This document shows, in pieces, positions 1 through 8,218 of a stretch of DNA of 62,908 bases. The DNA lies in NCBI GenBank assembly GCA_020049495.1, contig JAIFKU010000038.1, positions 1 through 62,908 of the forward strand. Reading direction: 5' to 3'. The translations under genes and the position numbers were made by a program. The notes under the pieces were generated by a model. It did no database searches. It was not told the DNA's origin and saw only the letters and a program-made list of their open reading frames with translations. This DNA comes from Accumulibacter sp. (GTDB taxonomy: Bacteria; Pseudomonadota; Gammaproteobacteria; Burkholderiales; Rhodocyclaceae). Each line of letters starts with the position of its first letter. The stretch's first letter is position 1.

Positions 1-2
1 GT

Positions 3-68
3 GAGCAGTTTGCCGCCGCCGTACCATTCATGAGCCTGCTGTGTGCTGCACTGGACGTGGCGTATTGA
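3..68 (+). CDS. 3' end of an unidentified gene (partial)
   Basis: An open frame runs in from the left edge and ends at a TGA at 66-68. The visible tail is about 21 residues (EQFAAAVPFMSLLCAALDVAY). It has normal base composition and ends just before an AT-rich promoter region, as expected for the end of a neighbouring gene. The family is not recognised and the start lies outside the window. It may be a chance open frame. Confidence 0.3.
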   Translation, partial: EQFAAAVPFMSLLCAALDVAY

Positions 69-93
69 GAAGCAGCGCCCATTACCTTCTGTG

Positions 94-150
94 TGCATTG
101 CATATGATGCATTTTTGACATATTCGGCTATATGCATTATATTTTATGCA
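94..150 (+). promoter_or_regulatory. hipBA promoter with two palindromic operators
   Basis: A near-consensus sigma-70 promoter is visible: TTGACA at 115-120, a 17-base spacer, and TATATT at 138-143. Two copies of TGCAT-N8-ATGCA flank and cover it, at 94-111 and 133-150, with centres 39 bp apart. The half-site spacing of 8 matches the geometry of the E. coli HipB operator (TATCC-N8-GGATA) although the half-site sequence differs. The second copy overlaps the -10 element, so a bound HipB-like protein would block the promoter. Autoregulation by the downstream antitoxin is inferred from family knowledge. Confidence 0.75.
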
Positions 151-410
151 TGGATATGGGTGAAATCGGCGTAGTCCTACGCGAAGGCCGAAAACAGCGA
201 AAGTTGAGCCAGGAGCAACTCGGACAGTCGCTTGGAATGAGTCGCGCAACGATTTCGGGTATTGAAACGGGCAAGATCAGGGAAGTCGGGATGCGCAAGG
301 TGATGGCTTTGTGCGCCACCCTTGGGCTCGAACTCTCCGTTGGGCTGCGCCGAGCGTACCCGACACTTCAGGAATTGAGGCAAGCCAGCCATGACAGGAA
401 ACGCCGTTAG
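150..410 (+). CDS. hipB: HipB-like antitoxin, XRE-family DNA-binding protein
   Basis: A protein of about 86 residues with one helix-turn-helix domain of the XRE/Cro type. The helices are seen around LSQEQLGQSLGMSRATIS followed by GIETGKIREVGM. HipB proteins bind the HipA kinase and repress their own operon. The gene overlaps hipA by 20 bases, the usual coupling in this module. Candidate starts are ATG 132, 150 and 156. No Shine-Dalgarno is visible before any of them. The -10 element at 138-143 predicts a transcript start near 150, so a leaderless start at ATG 150 is preferred; ATG 132 would lie upstream of the transcript start. Confidence 0.85.
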   Translation: MDMGEIGVVLREGRKQRKLSQEQLGQSLGMSRATISGIETGKIREVGMRKVMALCATLGLELSVGLRRAYPTLQELRQASHDRKRR

Positions 411-1611
411 CGCCTTCGTCGCCAGCCAGTTTTCCGGCGTGATATCACGCAGCGATCTGGTGGAGGATACCTACCTGTTCTCCTACGATCCGGAATGTTC
501 TGACGATTGTGCTGTTTCGCTGACCATGCCCGTCGTCCCGGATCAGTACGATTCGATGGGAATCATCCACCCCATTTTTGAAATGAATTTACCCGAAGGC
601 CAATTACGACAGAAACTGGAACTGATGTTCTCGAAAGTCATTCGTGATTTCGATTCACTGTCGCGCCTTGAAATCGTCGGCAAGTCCCAGATTGGCCGCT
701 TGCGCTATGCGGCTGAAGGCTCATCGCTGGAAGACGTGCCCGTGGAGAGCGTTAGCAAACTGCTGGCCTATCAGGGTTCCGAGGACTTGTTCAGTGACTT
801 GATGGATCGCTTTGCTCTGCATTCAGGGATTTCCGGCATGCAGCCCAAGGTACTGATACGCGACGAGCCGCAAACCGTCGACCGGATCACGAACAAGGGG
901 GCGACGCACATCGTCAAGAGTTTCAATCCCAAGGACTACCCGGAACTTGCTGCCAACGAGTTTTTTTCAATGAAAGCGGCTCTTTACGCAGGGTTGCCGA
1001 CAGCCAACGCGAGTTTGTCGAACGACCGGAATCTGTTGATTGTCGAGCGCTTTGACCGGACGGAATCGGGCGACTATCTGGGTTTCGAGGACTTTTGTGT
1101 GCTCGGCGGTATGCGTTCGGGAGGGCGGTACAACTCATCCTATGAAGATCTGGCCAGGAAAATTGCCCTCTATGTATCGCCTGAAAACCACCAGGGCGCG
1201 ATGGAACAACTGTTCGGCATGGTTTCACTGGCCTGCGTGATCAAGAATGGCGACGCCCACCTGAAGAATTTCGGTGTGCTCTATGACAGGCCCGGTGGCA
1301 ATGTGCGACTTGCGCCTGTGTACGACATGCTTTCCACGACACCCTACCAGCCCCATGACATCCTGGCGCTGGAACTCAACGGCAGCAAGAGCTTTCCCTC
1401 AAGAAATCAGCTCATTCAATTCGGACGCCAGTCATGCGGACTATCCAGTCAAAAATCAAGACGAATCCTGGACCAGGTAGGTAATGGCGTAAAAATGGCG
1501 ACCGCTGAAATGCAGTCGTATTCTGGTTTGAACCCGGACTTTCAGACCACCGCCGAACATCTGACCCGAGTGTTTACTAGCGGGCTGCTAACGGTCATGG
1601 AAACGAGATAG
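391..1611 (+). CDS. hipA: HipA-family Ser/Thr kinase toxin
   Basis: A 406-residue protein, close to the usual 410-440 for HipA. HipA kinases phosphorylate aminoacyl-tRNA synthetases (GltX in E. coli) and cause growth arrest or persistence; they are neutralised by HipB. Visible marks are the N-terminal HipA subdomain with NLPEGQLRQ near 66-74, the SGISGMQPKV loop near 145-154, the catalytic NGDAHLKNF near 286-294 (Asp288, Asn293), and the metal-binding VYDM near 310-313. All key residues are present, so the kinase should be active. The ATG at 391 has GAGG about 10 bases upstream and lies inside hipB. The target of this HipA cannot be told from sequence. Confidence 0.92.
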   Translation: MTGNAVSAFVASQFSGVISRSDLVEDTYLFSYDPECSDDCAVSLTMPVVPDQYDSMGIIHPIFEMNLPEGQLRQKLELMFSKVIRDFDSLSRLEIVGKSQIGRLRYAAEGSSLEDVPVESVSKLLAYQGSEDLFSDLMDRFALHSGISGMQPKVLIRDEPQTVDRITNKGATHIVKSFNPKDYPELAANEFFSMKAALYAGLPTANASLSNDRNLLIVERFDRTESGDYLGFEDFCVLGGMRSGGRYNSSYEDLARKIALYVSPENHQGAMEQLFGMVSLACVIKNGDAHLKNFGVLYDRPGGNVRLAPVYDMLSTTPYQPHDILALELNGSKSFPSRNQLIQFGRQSCGLSSQKSRRILDQVGNGVKMATAEMQSYSGLNPDFQTTAEHLTRVFTSGLLTVMETR

Positions 1612-1645
1612 CAAGCGCCTATCTCGCGCCAGTCTGATCCGGTTC

Positions 1646-2672
1646 TCAGAACGTCAGTTGTACCTTCATCTGCGAACGGCGATCGGCGGCCATTTCGAAG
1701 GCTTCAACGGCACGCGCGATGGGCAGCGTGGCGGTGATGATCGGCTTGACATTGATCCGCCCTTCCTTGATCAGACGAGCCGCCAGGGCGTATTCGCCAT
1801 CGAAGCGGAAGGCGCCGACCAGGCGGATTTCCTTGCCGAGAGATCGGTACTTCGCCGCTGACGCCGACCTGGACGATGGTGCCGCGCGGACGCAGAACCG
1901 GGAAAACATCCTTCAATACGGCGCCCGCTCCGGTGCATTCGATAGCGACATCGAAATAGCCCTTGTCGGCGGTGAACTCTTCGGCCTTCAGCCCGGGTTC
2001 GATCGAGACATTGACGGTGCGCGTGGCGCCCATTTCGACGGCTTTTTTCAGCGCGGCATCGTGCAGGTCGGTAGCCACGACTTCAAGCGCCCCGGCGTAG
2101 CGGGCGGCAGCGACGACCAGGGCGCCGATCGGGCCCGATCCGGTGACCAGGACGCGCTTGCCGGTCAGGGATCCGGCCTGCTGTACGGCGTGCAGGGCGA
2201 CAGACAGGGGTTCGCAGCAGGCCGCTTCACCCAGCGATACGGTGTCGCCGACGGGTTCGCACTGGTATTCCTCGACCACGATCAGTTCGCGGAAAGCGCC
2301 CTGGCTGTGCGGCAGACGCATGGCGCTGCCATAGAACCACATGTCGAGGCAGTGGTGGTGTTCGCCGGCCTGGCAGAATTTGCATTTGCCGCAGGGTCGG
2401 CTCGGATTCAGGGCGATGCGATCACCCGCCTTGACCCGCGTGACCTTGGCGCCGACGGCTTCGACAGTGCCTGCAACTTCATGGCCGAGCACGATGGGCT
2501 GGCGGACGCGCACGACGCCGAATCCGCCATCCAGGTAATAGTGCAGGTCGGATCCGCAGATGCCACCGGCACCGATGCGCACCAGGACCTGATCTTCCTT
2601 GACCTCGGCTACCGGAACCGTTTCGATGCGCAGATCCTTTTCGGCGTGCAATACACAGGCTAAAGCTTCCAT
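1646..2672 (-). pseudogene. Zinc-dependent L-idonate 5-dehydrogenase-like gene, frameshifted
   Basis: Medium-chain zinc alcohol dehydrogenase of the idonate/sorbitol dehydrogenase type. The N-terminal part (from ATG 2672, with GAGGAG upstream) has the catalytic GICGSDLHYY, the GHE motif in VLGHEVAGTVE, the structural-zinc cysteines in CGKCKFCQAGEHHHC, and the nucleotide-binding GSGPIGALVVAAAR. Near 1845-1860 the frame breaks: the first frame reads on as GEVPIS then nonsense, while the next frame supplies LGKEIRLVGAFRFDGEYALA to the natural C-terminus at 1646. The coding sense resumes within a few codons, so a small deletion is the simplest lesion. Full-length product is unlikely without correction. 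A second, intact relative lies at 27322-28347. Confidence 0.82.
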
Positions 2673-2710
2673 TATTTACTCCTCAGAATTCGTTAGGCAC
2701 GCGCTGAATT

Positions 2711-2813
2711 ATTCGTTTCCGCCGTTCCCGCGCAGGCGGGAACCTGACCGAAGGAAATGCAGAGCCAGTTAAATCAACATTCTGGATCCCCGCCTGCGCG
2801 GGGATGACGAATA
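2711..2813. repeat. Dispersed palindromic repeat, copy 1
   Basis: The element starts with ATTCGT and ends with ACGAAT. It holds two mirror-image hairpins, TTCCCGC-GCAG-GCGGGAA on the left and TCCCCGC-CTGC-GCGGGGA on the right. Related copies occur at 36171-36254, 40654-40790 and, as a part copy, 42828-42880. It resembles the REP/MITE-like intergenic repeats common in betaproteobacteria. No coding function. Confidence 0.8.
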
Positions 2814-3152
2814 TTTCAGTATTTCCTTGGTTCGCAATGACTACAACATGATTAAAGAAAAAATTTCAAAAGCGCTGCGCTAAAGAATTTGCGCGAAGTC
2901 GGCCCTCGATAAGCCCTACCCGGACGTGATTGATATCCTTCGTCTGCCTAATCAGAGGGATCATCAATGCTATGACCCGGATTCAGGATGAGAGTTCACA
3001 CCAAAACCATGCGCTCGGTCCCATGCCTGAATTGGCTTGAACTGACTATGTCTCAGGCACATTTTACCCGAGTTGTCGCCGTCGGCCCTCGCTGCTGCAG
3101 AAAACGCGGGCTCTCTTCTACTCAACGACGCGGCCGCGCGATCGTTACCGGA
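2814..3152. other. Intergenic stretch with no recognised gene
   Basis: Lies between the repeat upstream of the idonate-type pseudogene and the 3' end of the aldehyde dehydrogenase. Both flanking genes read on the minus strand, so this holds the 3' flank of one and the upstream region of the other. No convincing promoter, terminator or small gene was seen. A long plus-strand open frame crosses it but is only the shadow of the dehydrogenase. Confidence 0.5.
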
Positions 3153-4670
3153 TCAACCGCGCGTCAGTGTGCCATCCCAGGTCGACACGGCCTTGCGCGA
3201 ATCTTCCTCGGTGAACCAGACCGAGGTCACGGCCTTGGTCTCGGTGAAGAAGGCGACACCGTCCTTGCCCATGGCGTGCAGGTCGCCGAAGAACGAATCC
3301 TTATGCCCGGTGAACGGGAAGATCGAGTACGGGACCGGAATGCCGACGTTGATACCGACCATGCCACCGTGGCTACGCCGGGCAAATTCGCGGGCGTGAC
3401 GACCGGAGGTCGTGTAAATGCACGAGCCGTTGGCAAAGCGGTTGGCGTTCATGACCGCCAGCCCTTCTTCGAAGTCCCTGACGCGCTTGATGCTGGTCAC
3501 CGGGCCAAAAATTTCGTCGTTGCCTACGCTGTGCTGCGGCAGCACGTTGTCGAAGATCGTCGGCCCGACGAAATAGCCGTTTTCGTAGCCGGGAACGGTG
3601 ACCTTGCGTCCATCGAGAATCAGTCGGGCGCCTTCGTCGACGCCACGGGTAATGGCGGCGACCACCGATTCCTTCTGCGCCGACGAGACCATGGGGCCCA
3701 GTTGCGAGTCGGACAGGTAGGCCGGGCCGAGTTTGAGTTCCATGGCTTTCTTCTTGAGCAGGGCGACGAATTCGTCGGCAATCGATTCCTGCACGCAGAT
3801 CACCGGCAGGGCCATGCAACGCTGGCCGGCGCAGCCATAAGTGGAGTTGATGATGCCGGCGACGCTGCGTTCGAGCACGCAGTCATCCATGACCAGCGCG
3901 TGGTTCTTGGCTTCGCACAAGGCTTGCACGCGTTTTCCGGCGGAGGCTGCGGCCTGGTAGATGTGCAGGCCGACGGAGGTGGAGCCAACGAAGGTGATGC
4001 CCTTGACCAGCGGATTGGTGAGCAACGAGTCGGCTTCGACGCGCGAGCAGGTGACCAGATTGACGACGCCCTTGGGCAGGCCGGCTTCGATCAGCAGTTC
4101 GAGCATGCGGCTCGAAGTCTGCGGGACCATCGAGGCGGCTTTGAGGACGAAAGTGTTGCCGGTGGTGATACAGAACGGCAGCATCCAGCCCATCGGAATC
4201 ATTGCCGGGAAGTTGTAGGGGGCAATGCCGACAAAGACGCCGAGCGGTTCGCGGTAGGAGACGGTGTCGTAGCCGAGGGCGACATTCATGCAGGTGTCGC
4301 CCTGCATCAGGTAGTGCGTGGCGCAGGCGCATTCGACGACTTCGATGGCCTTGAGCACGTCGCCCTTGGCTTCTGCGAGGACTTTGCCCATTTCTGTGGC
4401 GAGCAGGGTGGTCAGTTCGTCAAGGTGCTGGTCGAGCAGGACCTTGAAGCGGAACATGAGCTGGATGCGCTGCGGTACCGGGGTTTCCGCCCAGGCGGGG
4501 AACGCTGCCGCTGCCGCGGCCACCGCGGCGTCGACTTCACGCTGCGTACAGCACGGCGCTTCAGCGATCTGCACGCCCAGACTCGGATTCATCACCGGCA
4601 TGTACTTCGCCGTGCTCGATTCGATCCACTCGTTGTTGATACAGAACTTCAGACGCTTGATGCCGGCCAT
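3153..4670 (-). CDS. mmsA: CoA-acylating methylmalonate-semialdehyde dehydrogenase-type enzyme
   Basis: A 505-residue aldehyde dehydrogenase, the usual length for MmsA/IolA. The family oxidises methylmalonate or malonate semialdehyde with NAD and CoA to propionyl- or acetyl-CoA plus CO2. The signature YGCAGQRCMALPV holds the catalytic cysteine, and VGIAPYNFPAMIPMGWMLP and EIFGPV are typical. The start chosen is ATG 4670 (MAGIKRLKFCINNEW) because AAGGA lies 5 bases upstream; an upstream in-frame extension lacks family similarity. It sits between two broken genes (idonate-type dehydrogenase and transaldolase), all on the minus strand, and is the only intact member of the group. The true substrate in this setting is uncertain. 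Confidence 0.88.
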   Translation of the reverse strand: MAGIKRLKFCINNEWIESSTAKYMPVMNPSLGVQIAEAPCCTQREVDAAVAAAAAAFPAWAETPVPQRIQLMFRFKVLLDQHLDELTTLLATEMGKVLAEAKGDVLKAIEVVECACATHYLMQGDTCMNVALGYDTVSYREPLGVFVGIAPYNFPAMIPMGWMLPFCITTGNTFVLKAASMVPQTSSRMLELLIEAGLPKGVVNLVTCSRVEADSLLTNPLVKGITFVGSTSVGLHIYQAAASAGKRVQALCEAKNHALVMDDCVLERSVAGIINSTYGCAGQRCMALPVICVQESIADEFVALLKKKAMELKLGPAYLSDSQLGPMVSSAQKESVVAAITRGVDEGARLILDGRKVTVPGYENGYFVGPTIFDNVLPQHSVGNDEIFGPVTSIKRVRDFEEGLAVMNANRFANGSCIYTTSGRHAREFARRSHGGMVGINVGIPVPYSIFPFTGHKDSFFGDLHAMGKDGVAFFTETKAVTSVWFTEEDSRKAVSTWDGTLTRG

Positions 4671-4742
4671 TTCGTATTCCTTCAAATAAAATATTCGAGC
4701 CTGTTTCTGCTGCAGACAGGGCAAAGCTTGGTTGCGGTATGC

Positions 4743-5801
4743 CTAATTCTTCTTGTCAGGATTGGGGATCATCGAATCGCGAACAATCGCCAGCAACTCG
4801 TGATAATGGTCGCAGAACCCGCGCAAGGTGCGGGCAGTGGCCCCATACCCGTCGAACTCCTCGATACTCATGCCGTCTTCGTCGTAGGCACGACGGAAAT
4901 CAGGAATCAGGTCATAGAGTTCGGAAACAATCTTCGCATCAACCGGGTTCTGCATGCGCTCCTTGACTTCAACCTTTGAGTTGTTGAACAGCACTTGCCA
5001 TTCGTGCGGGATCGTCAGGATGACGTCGCCACCGATGAATTCCGACCAGTGCAGATGACTCCGGTAAGCCGCCACCAGCAGGCGGGCCCGGTAGCCACGT
5101 TGCTTGAATAGCGAATAGGCTTTCTTGGTCGTGGCCACACCTGCCCAGTCCGCATAGCCGGGAGTCAGGCTGATTCCGTCGCGCAGGGCGACGGCCTTCA
5201 TCCAGTCGTCCAGGCGACCAACCATGAGGGTGCAGGCCGGATGGATGTTGGTGTCCTTGCCTTCGGCCGCCCGACGTTTGAGACCCCGCTCTACGGCTTC
5301 ACACGGTGGCGTTGATCGTGACGCCACGGTAAGTGACTTCCTCGATCGCTGCGATGCCGGCGACCGTGACCGGGATCTTGACCTGGATATTCGGTGCCAG
5401 CGAATGAAAATGCATCGTTTGTTCAACAATCGCTGCCGTGTTGCGATAGAACGTCGGATTGGTTTGCATGGACAGTCGGCCCTTGACGCCGCCTTCGCGT
5501 TCGAAGATCGGCGTGAGCAGTGCGGCGCCCTTCAGTCCCATTTCCTCGATCAGCTTCCAGGCAATCTGCAGGTCGGATTTTCATCGAAAAGACGGGAAAG
5601 CGTTCCGCGCCAGGCCGGCAGTTCCTTTTTCAGCACATTCAGAACGATGCTCGGGTTGGTTGTCGCGCCAACGCCACCATTGGCCATGGCGTATTCGAGC
5701 TCGTCAACGGCACAGGAATCGTTCCAGAAATCCGTAACATAGTTCGCGGTTGTCAGATGCAGGGGGCTCCTGGCGAAGGGGTCTTGTTCGGTAGTATTCA
5801 T
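4743..5801 (-). pseudogene. Transaldolase-family gene with two lesions
   Basis: Three reading frames together encode a transaldolase-family protein. Frame 1 (from ATG 5801, GAGG upstream) gives the N-terminus with MANGGVGATTNPSIVLNVL. Near 5575 the frame breaks and QIAWKLIEEMGLKGAALLTP resumes in the next frame. Near 5305, after the core strand motif VTINATV, the frame stops; the third frame resumes at EAVERGLKRRAAEGKDTN. Homologues normally have about a dozen residues (a CFTVPQ...AVA-like segment) between those two motifs, so the second lesion looks like a deletion of roughly 30-35 bases rather than a single-base slip. The C-terminal half, with HWSEFIGGDVILTIPHEW, is intact to 4743. Not expected to be functional. 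Confidence 0.82.
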
Positions 5802-5992
5802 GGCAATGACCTCGTGGCGTAACTAACAGTTAATGAATAACACTGAAGCAAGCGGTGCTGGTGGCTGCGCGACCTGACTCGAGGAGTGCAATTCATCAAC
5901 AAAGAAAATTTCCACGGCGAACGTCTGAACAACATTCTTCGGGCACCACCCCGCTTTTGATCGACGATGACTATGCCCCTTCAATTTTCGCA

Positions 5993-6021
5993 TTGATAAG
6001 TGACCGCAAATTGGATAACCT
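5993..6021 (+). promoter_or_regulatory. Weak candidate sigma-70 promoter before the DUF883 gene
   Basis: TTGATA at 5993-5998 and TAACCT at 6016-6021 are separated by 17 bases and sit about 75 bases upstream of the DUF883 start. The match is only fair. The rest of the 5802-6096 gap shows no gene. Confidence 0.3.
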
Positions 6022-6096
6022 GAGGGCTGTGGCTCCTGGTTCTTTGCGAATCAGGCCATTTGTTACTGCTTATAACTATCTACCGTGAGGCCTGCC

Positions 6097-6417
6097 ATGT
6101 CTGAATATTCTGAACTGACCAATTCTAACAAACAAAAACTCGTTGCCGACATGAAGAACGTCGTTGCCGATGCCGAAGAGATTTTGCGCGCCACGGCAGG
6201 TATTGCCGGTGAAAAAATGGCGGAGCTGCGCGAGCACATCGGCGAACGTCTGAGCGATGCCAAACTGCGCCTTGCCGATGCTGAAGCTATTGTACTCGAC
6301 AAGACCAAGGCGGCGGCACGTGCCACCGACGACTTCGTCAATGAGAATCCCTGGCAATCAGTCGGCATTGCTGCCGGGGTCGGCTTGCTGCTTGGCATCA
6401 TCATCGGTCGTCGTTAA
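6097..6417 (+). CDS. DUF883 family protein (YqjD/ElaB-like), membrane-anchored
   Basis: A 106-residue protein with a long, charged, probably helical N-terminal part (residues 1-80) and one C-terminal membrane segment, SVGIAAGVGLLLGIIIG, ending in RR. This is the YqjD/ElaB/DUF883 plan. E. coli relatives are inner-membrane, stationary-phase, ribosome-associated proteins; that role is not shown here. The start is ATG 6097 with GTGAGG 7 bases upstream, rather than the GTG at 6085. It heads a tight four-gene run with YqjE, YqjK and a short membrane protein. Confidence 0.85.
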   Translation: MSEYSELTNSNKQKLVADMKNVVADAEEILRATAGIAGEKMAELREHIGERLSDAKLRLADAEAIVLDKTKAAARATDDFVNENPWQSVGIAAGVGLLLGIIIGRR

Positions 6418-6432
6418 GCGGCTGTCAGCAGC

Positions 6433-6843
6433 ATGAACGACACTGTGGGCGGAGAAGGCGCTGGCCTTTTCGCCGCCCTGAAGAATATTGCTGCGACCCT
6501 GTTGTCCAGCGGTAAAACACGGCTTGAACTCCTGGTCAACGAGATCGAGGAGGAGAAGCTGCGCGCGATCAACCTGCTGCTCATGGCGCAGGGGATGGTG
6601 TTCTGTCTCTGTGCCGGTACGCTGATCGCCGTCTTCTTTCTCAGCGCACTGTTCTGGGAAAACAGGCTGTTTGTCCTCGGCGCGGCGGCCGGATTCTTTC
6701 TTGTTCTCGGCCTGGTTTTTTTCGCCCTGTTCAAGCGCGCCACGCAGCGACCAGAGAAGATGTTCGCCGCCAGCATTGCCGAATTACAGGAAGATTTACG
6801 TCAGTTGAAGGCGGCCGTTGGCCATGAATCGCCGCCTGAATGA
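6433..6843 (+). CDS. yqjE: YqjE/phage-holin superfamily membrane protein
   Basis: A 136-residue protein with two hydrophobic segments, about residues 49-73 (LLLMAQGMVFCLCAGTLIAV) and 79-101 (FVLGAAAGFFLVLGLVFFAL), in the pattern of the YqjE family (holin superfamily III). It follows DUF883 by 15 bases, as in many proteobacteria, and overlaps yqjK by 20 bases. The function is unknown; a role in envelope stress is inferred only from the gene neighbourhood. Confidence 0.82.
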   Translation: MNDTVGGEGAGLFAALKNIAATLLSSGKTRLELLVNEIEEEKLRAINLLLMAQGMVFCLCAGTLIAVFFLSALFWENRLFVLGAAAGFFLVLGLVFFALFKRATQRPEKMFAASIAELQEDLRQLKAAVGHESPPE

Positions 6844-7144
6844 GTTGCATCTCCGGCGTGGCCGCTTGCTCGAACGCATCGCCACCCAGCGCACGGCACT
6901 GAGTCGTGAGATGCAGCCCGTACGTGTTACGTTGTACGCGACGGACCGCGTGCTGGTTCAAGTCCGCTCCGCCATTGCTTGCGTGAAAAGGCATCCCGGC
7001 CTAGTAGCGCTTGCTGTCGCGGCCTTGTTTGTCCTGAAAGCCAAACGCGTCTGGCGCTGGACACGGAGTGGCTATTTGCTCTGGCAAAGCTGGCGCAGCG
7101 TCAGCAGCAGGTTGTCCGCGTTTGGTCTGCGCACCCGTTCATGA
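6824..7144 (+). CDS. YqjK-like protein
   Basis: A 106-residue protein beginning MNRRLNELHLRRGRLLERI, a charged helical N-terminus typical of the YqjK-like family, followed by a hydrophobic stretch (PGLVALAVAALFVLKAKRV) and a basic tail. The ATG at 6824 overlaps the end of yqjE; a TTG at 6818 is a less likely start. It is the third gene of the DUF883-yqjE-yqjK run and its stop overlaps the next start as ATGA. Function unknown. Confidence 0.75.
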   Translation: MNRRLNELHLRRGRLLERIATQRTALSREMQPVRVTLYATDRVLVQVRSAIACVKRHPGLVALAVAALFVLKAKRVWRWTRSGYLLWQSWRSVSSRLSAFGLRTRS

Positions 7145-7464
7145 GTAACGGGGGTCAGGACGACGTCAAAGTCAGCGCCATTTCGCGCCTGCTGGCCTCG
7201 CAGAAACGGCAAGCCCGGGAATTTGTTGCCGATGTGCTGCGCATGCGCGGACTGATGCCCCTGCTCATGAAGAATCGCAATGGTGGCACATGGTCGCGTG
7301 CGGAAAAGGCCGAGCTCATTATCCAACTGCGCATCCTTTCGCGCGTTTCTCCCTACCTCTTGTTCCTGCTGCTGCCCGGTTCCGCGCTGTTGCTGCCGGC
7401 TTACGCCTGGTGGCTTGACCGCCGGCGCAAACCGCGCGCTGATTCCCCGCCCGCCTGCGCGTAA
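7141..7464 (+). CDS. Short membrane protein, LETM1-like tail
   Basis: A 107-residue protein starting at ATG 7141, which overlaps the yqjK stop by ATGA. The N-terminal half is charged (SNGGQDDVKVSAISRLLASQ) and the C-terminal half has one strong hydrophobic hairpin-like segment, SPYLLFLLLPGSALLLPAYA, ending in a basic WWLDRRRK. The RxxPYLLFLLLPGSxLLLP pattern recalls the membrane segment of LETM1-type proteins, but it is far too short to be a full LETM1 protein. The close overlap suggests that it works with YqjE/YqjK. Function unknown. Confidence 0.65.
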   Translation: MSNGGQDDVKVSAISRLLASQKRQAREFVADVLRMRGLMPLLMKNRNGGTWSRAEKAELIIQLRILSRVSPYLLFLLLPGSALLLPAYAWWLDRRRKPRADSPPACA

Positions 7465-7471
7465 ATTCCTG

Positions 7472-8218
7472 CTACCAGATACCCAGGGCGGTAAGCTGCT
7501 TCGTTGCGGCTTCCGCCCATCCCCGGTTGGCAGCCGGACTCGCCGGACTCGGATGCAGCACCTTGCCGATGCGTACGCGCATCCCCGCCAGCGCTTCGCG
7601 GGCACGCGCTTCGGCAAAGCCGCCGACGCCGATCACCCACTGTGGCTCGAGCGCCGTGACGAGGGTCCTGAGATGCACGTCGCAGGCGGCGTAGAGCGGT
7701 AGCGACTCGGCTGCGGGCAGCTTGTCAGGAGTCAAATTGCGTGCCTGGTCAAAAAAGGCCAGCGGGCAGTAGTTGGCGACAAAATGCTCGGCAAAAAAAT
7801 CTTCGGCCGTGCCGAATCGTTGCTGAAACAAGCCCCAAAAGCGCCGTCCGCTGACTTCGGAGCGGGCACAGGCAAAGCCTTCGATCGGCCGCTTGGGGTT
7901 TTCCCGAGCCGGCTTGTCGACCTGCGCCTCGATTCCCATCCAGTCGCGCACGGCGGCGATTTCGCCAAAGGGAACGCCGCATTGCACCATGCCGAAAGGG
8001 CCGGGATTCATGCCGATGAAAATCACTTTCTTGCGCCTCGCCCCATACCGCCGCAAGTACTGTTCATGCGGCGCCCAGGCGTAATTCAGCGGATTGTAGA
8101 GGTGCGAAACCGGGGAGGCGAAATCGAGGTCATCAACCTTGTCGGAAAGTTCACGCGCGGCCGCAACGAGCGCCGCCAAAATTCCAGTACTGCCCTGAGA
8201 GTCAATAGACACGGCCAT
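7472..8218 (-). CDS. SMUG1-type uracil-DNA glycosylase
   Basis: A 248-residue protein with the two SMUG1 active-site motifs: GMNPGPFGMVQCGVPFG near residues 69-85 and HPSPASPAANRGW near the C-terminus. SMUG1 enzymes remove uracil and some oxidised pyrimidines from DNA in base-excision repair. The start is ATG 8218 (MAVSIDSQG), with TGGAG just upstream; the longer open frame is the shadow of ampG. It overlaps the 3' end of ampG by 17 bases, so it is the last gene of the metX-metW-ampG run. The acidic catalytic residue found in some relatives was not assigned. Confidence 0.85.
   Translation of the reverse strand: MAVSIDSQGSTGILAALVAAARELSDKVDDLDFASPVSHLYNPLNYAWAPHEQYLRRYGARRKKVIFIGMNPGPFGMVQCGVPFGEIAAVRDWMGIEAQVDKPARENPKRPIEGFACARSEVSGRRFWGLFQQRFGTAEDFFAEHFVANYCPLAFFDQARNLTPDKLPAAESLPLYAACDVHLRTLVTALEPQWVIGVGGFAEARAREALAGMRVRIGKVLHPSPASPAANRGWAEAATKQLTALGIW

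Noticed and set aside
1719-2663. 314-codon plus-strand open frame opposite the idonate-type dehydrogenase
   Set aside because: Antisense shadow; the dehydrogenase motifs are all on the minus strand.
2988-4979. 663-codon plus-strand open frame opposite the aldehyde dehydrogenase
   Set aside because: It is a mirror of the minus-strand gene: composition is Asp/Gly/His/Val-rich, no family similarity, and it crosses two genes.
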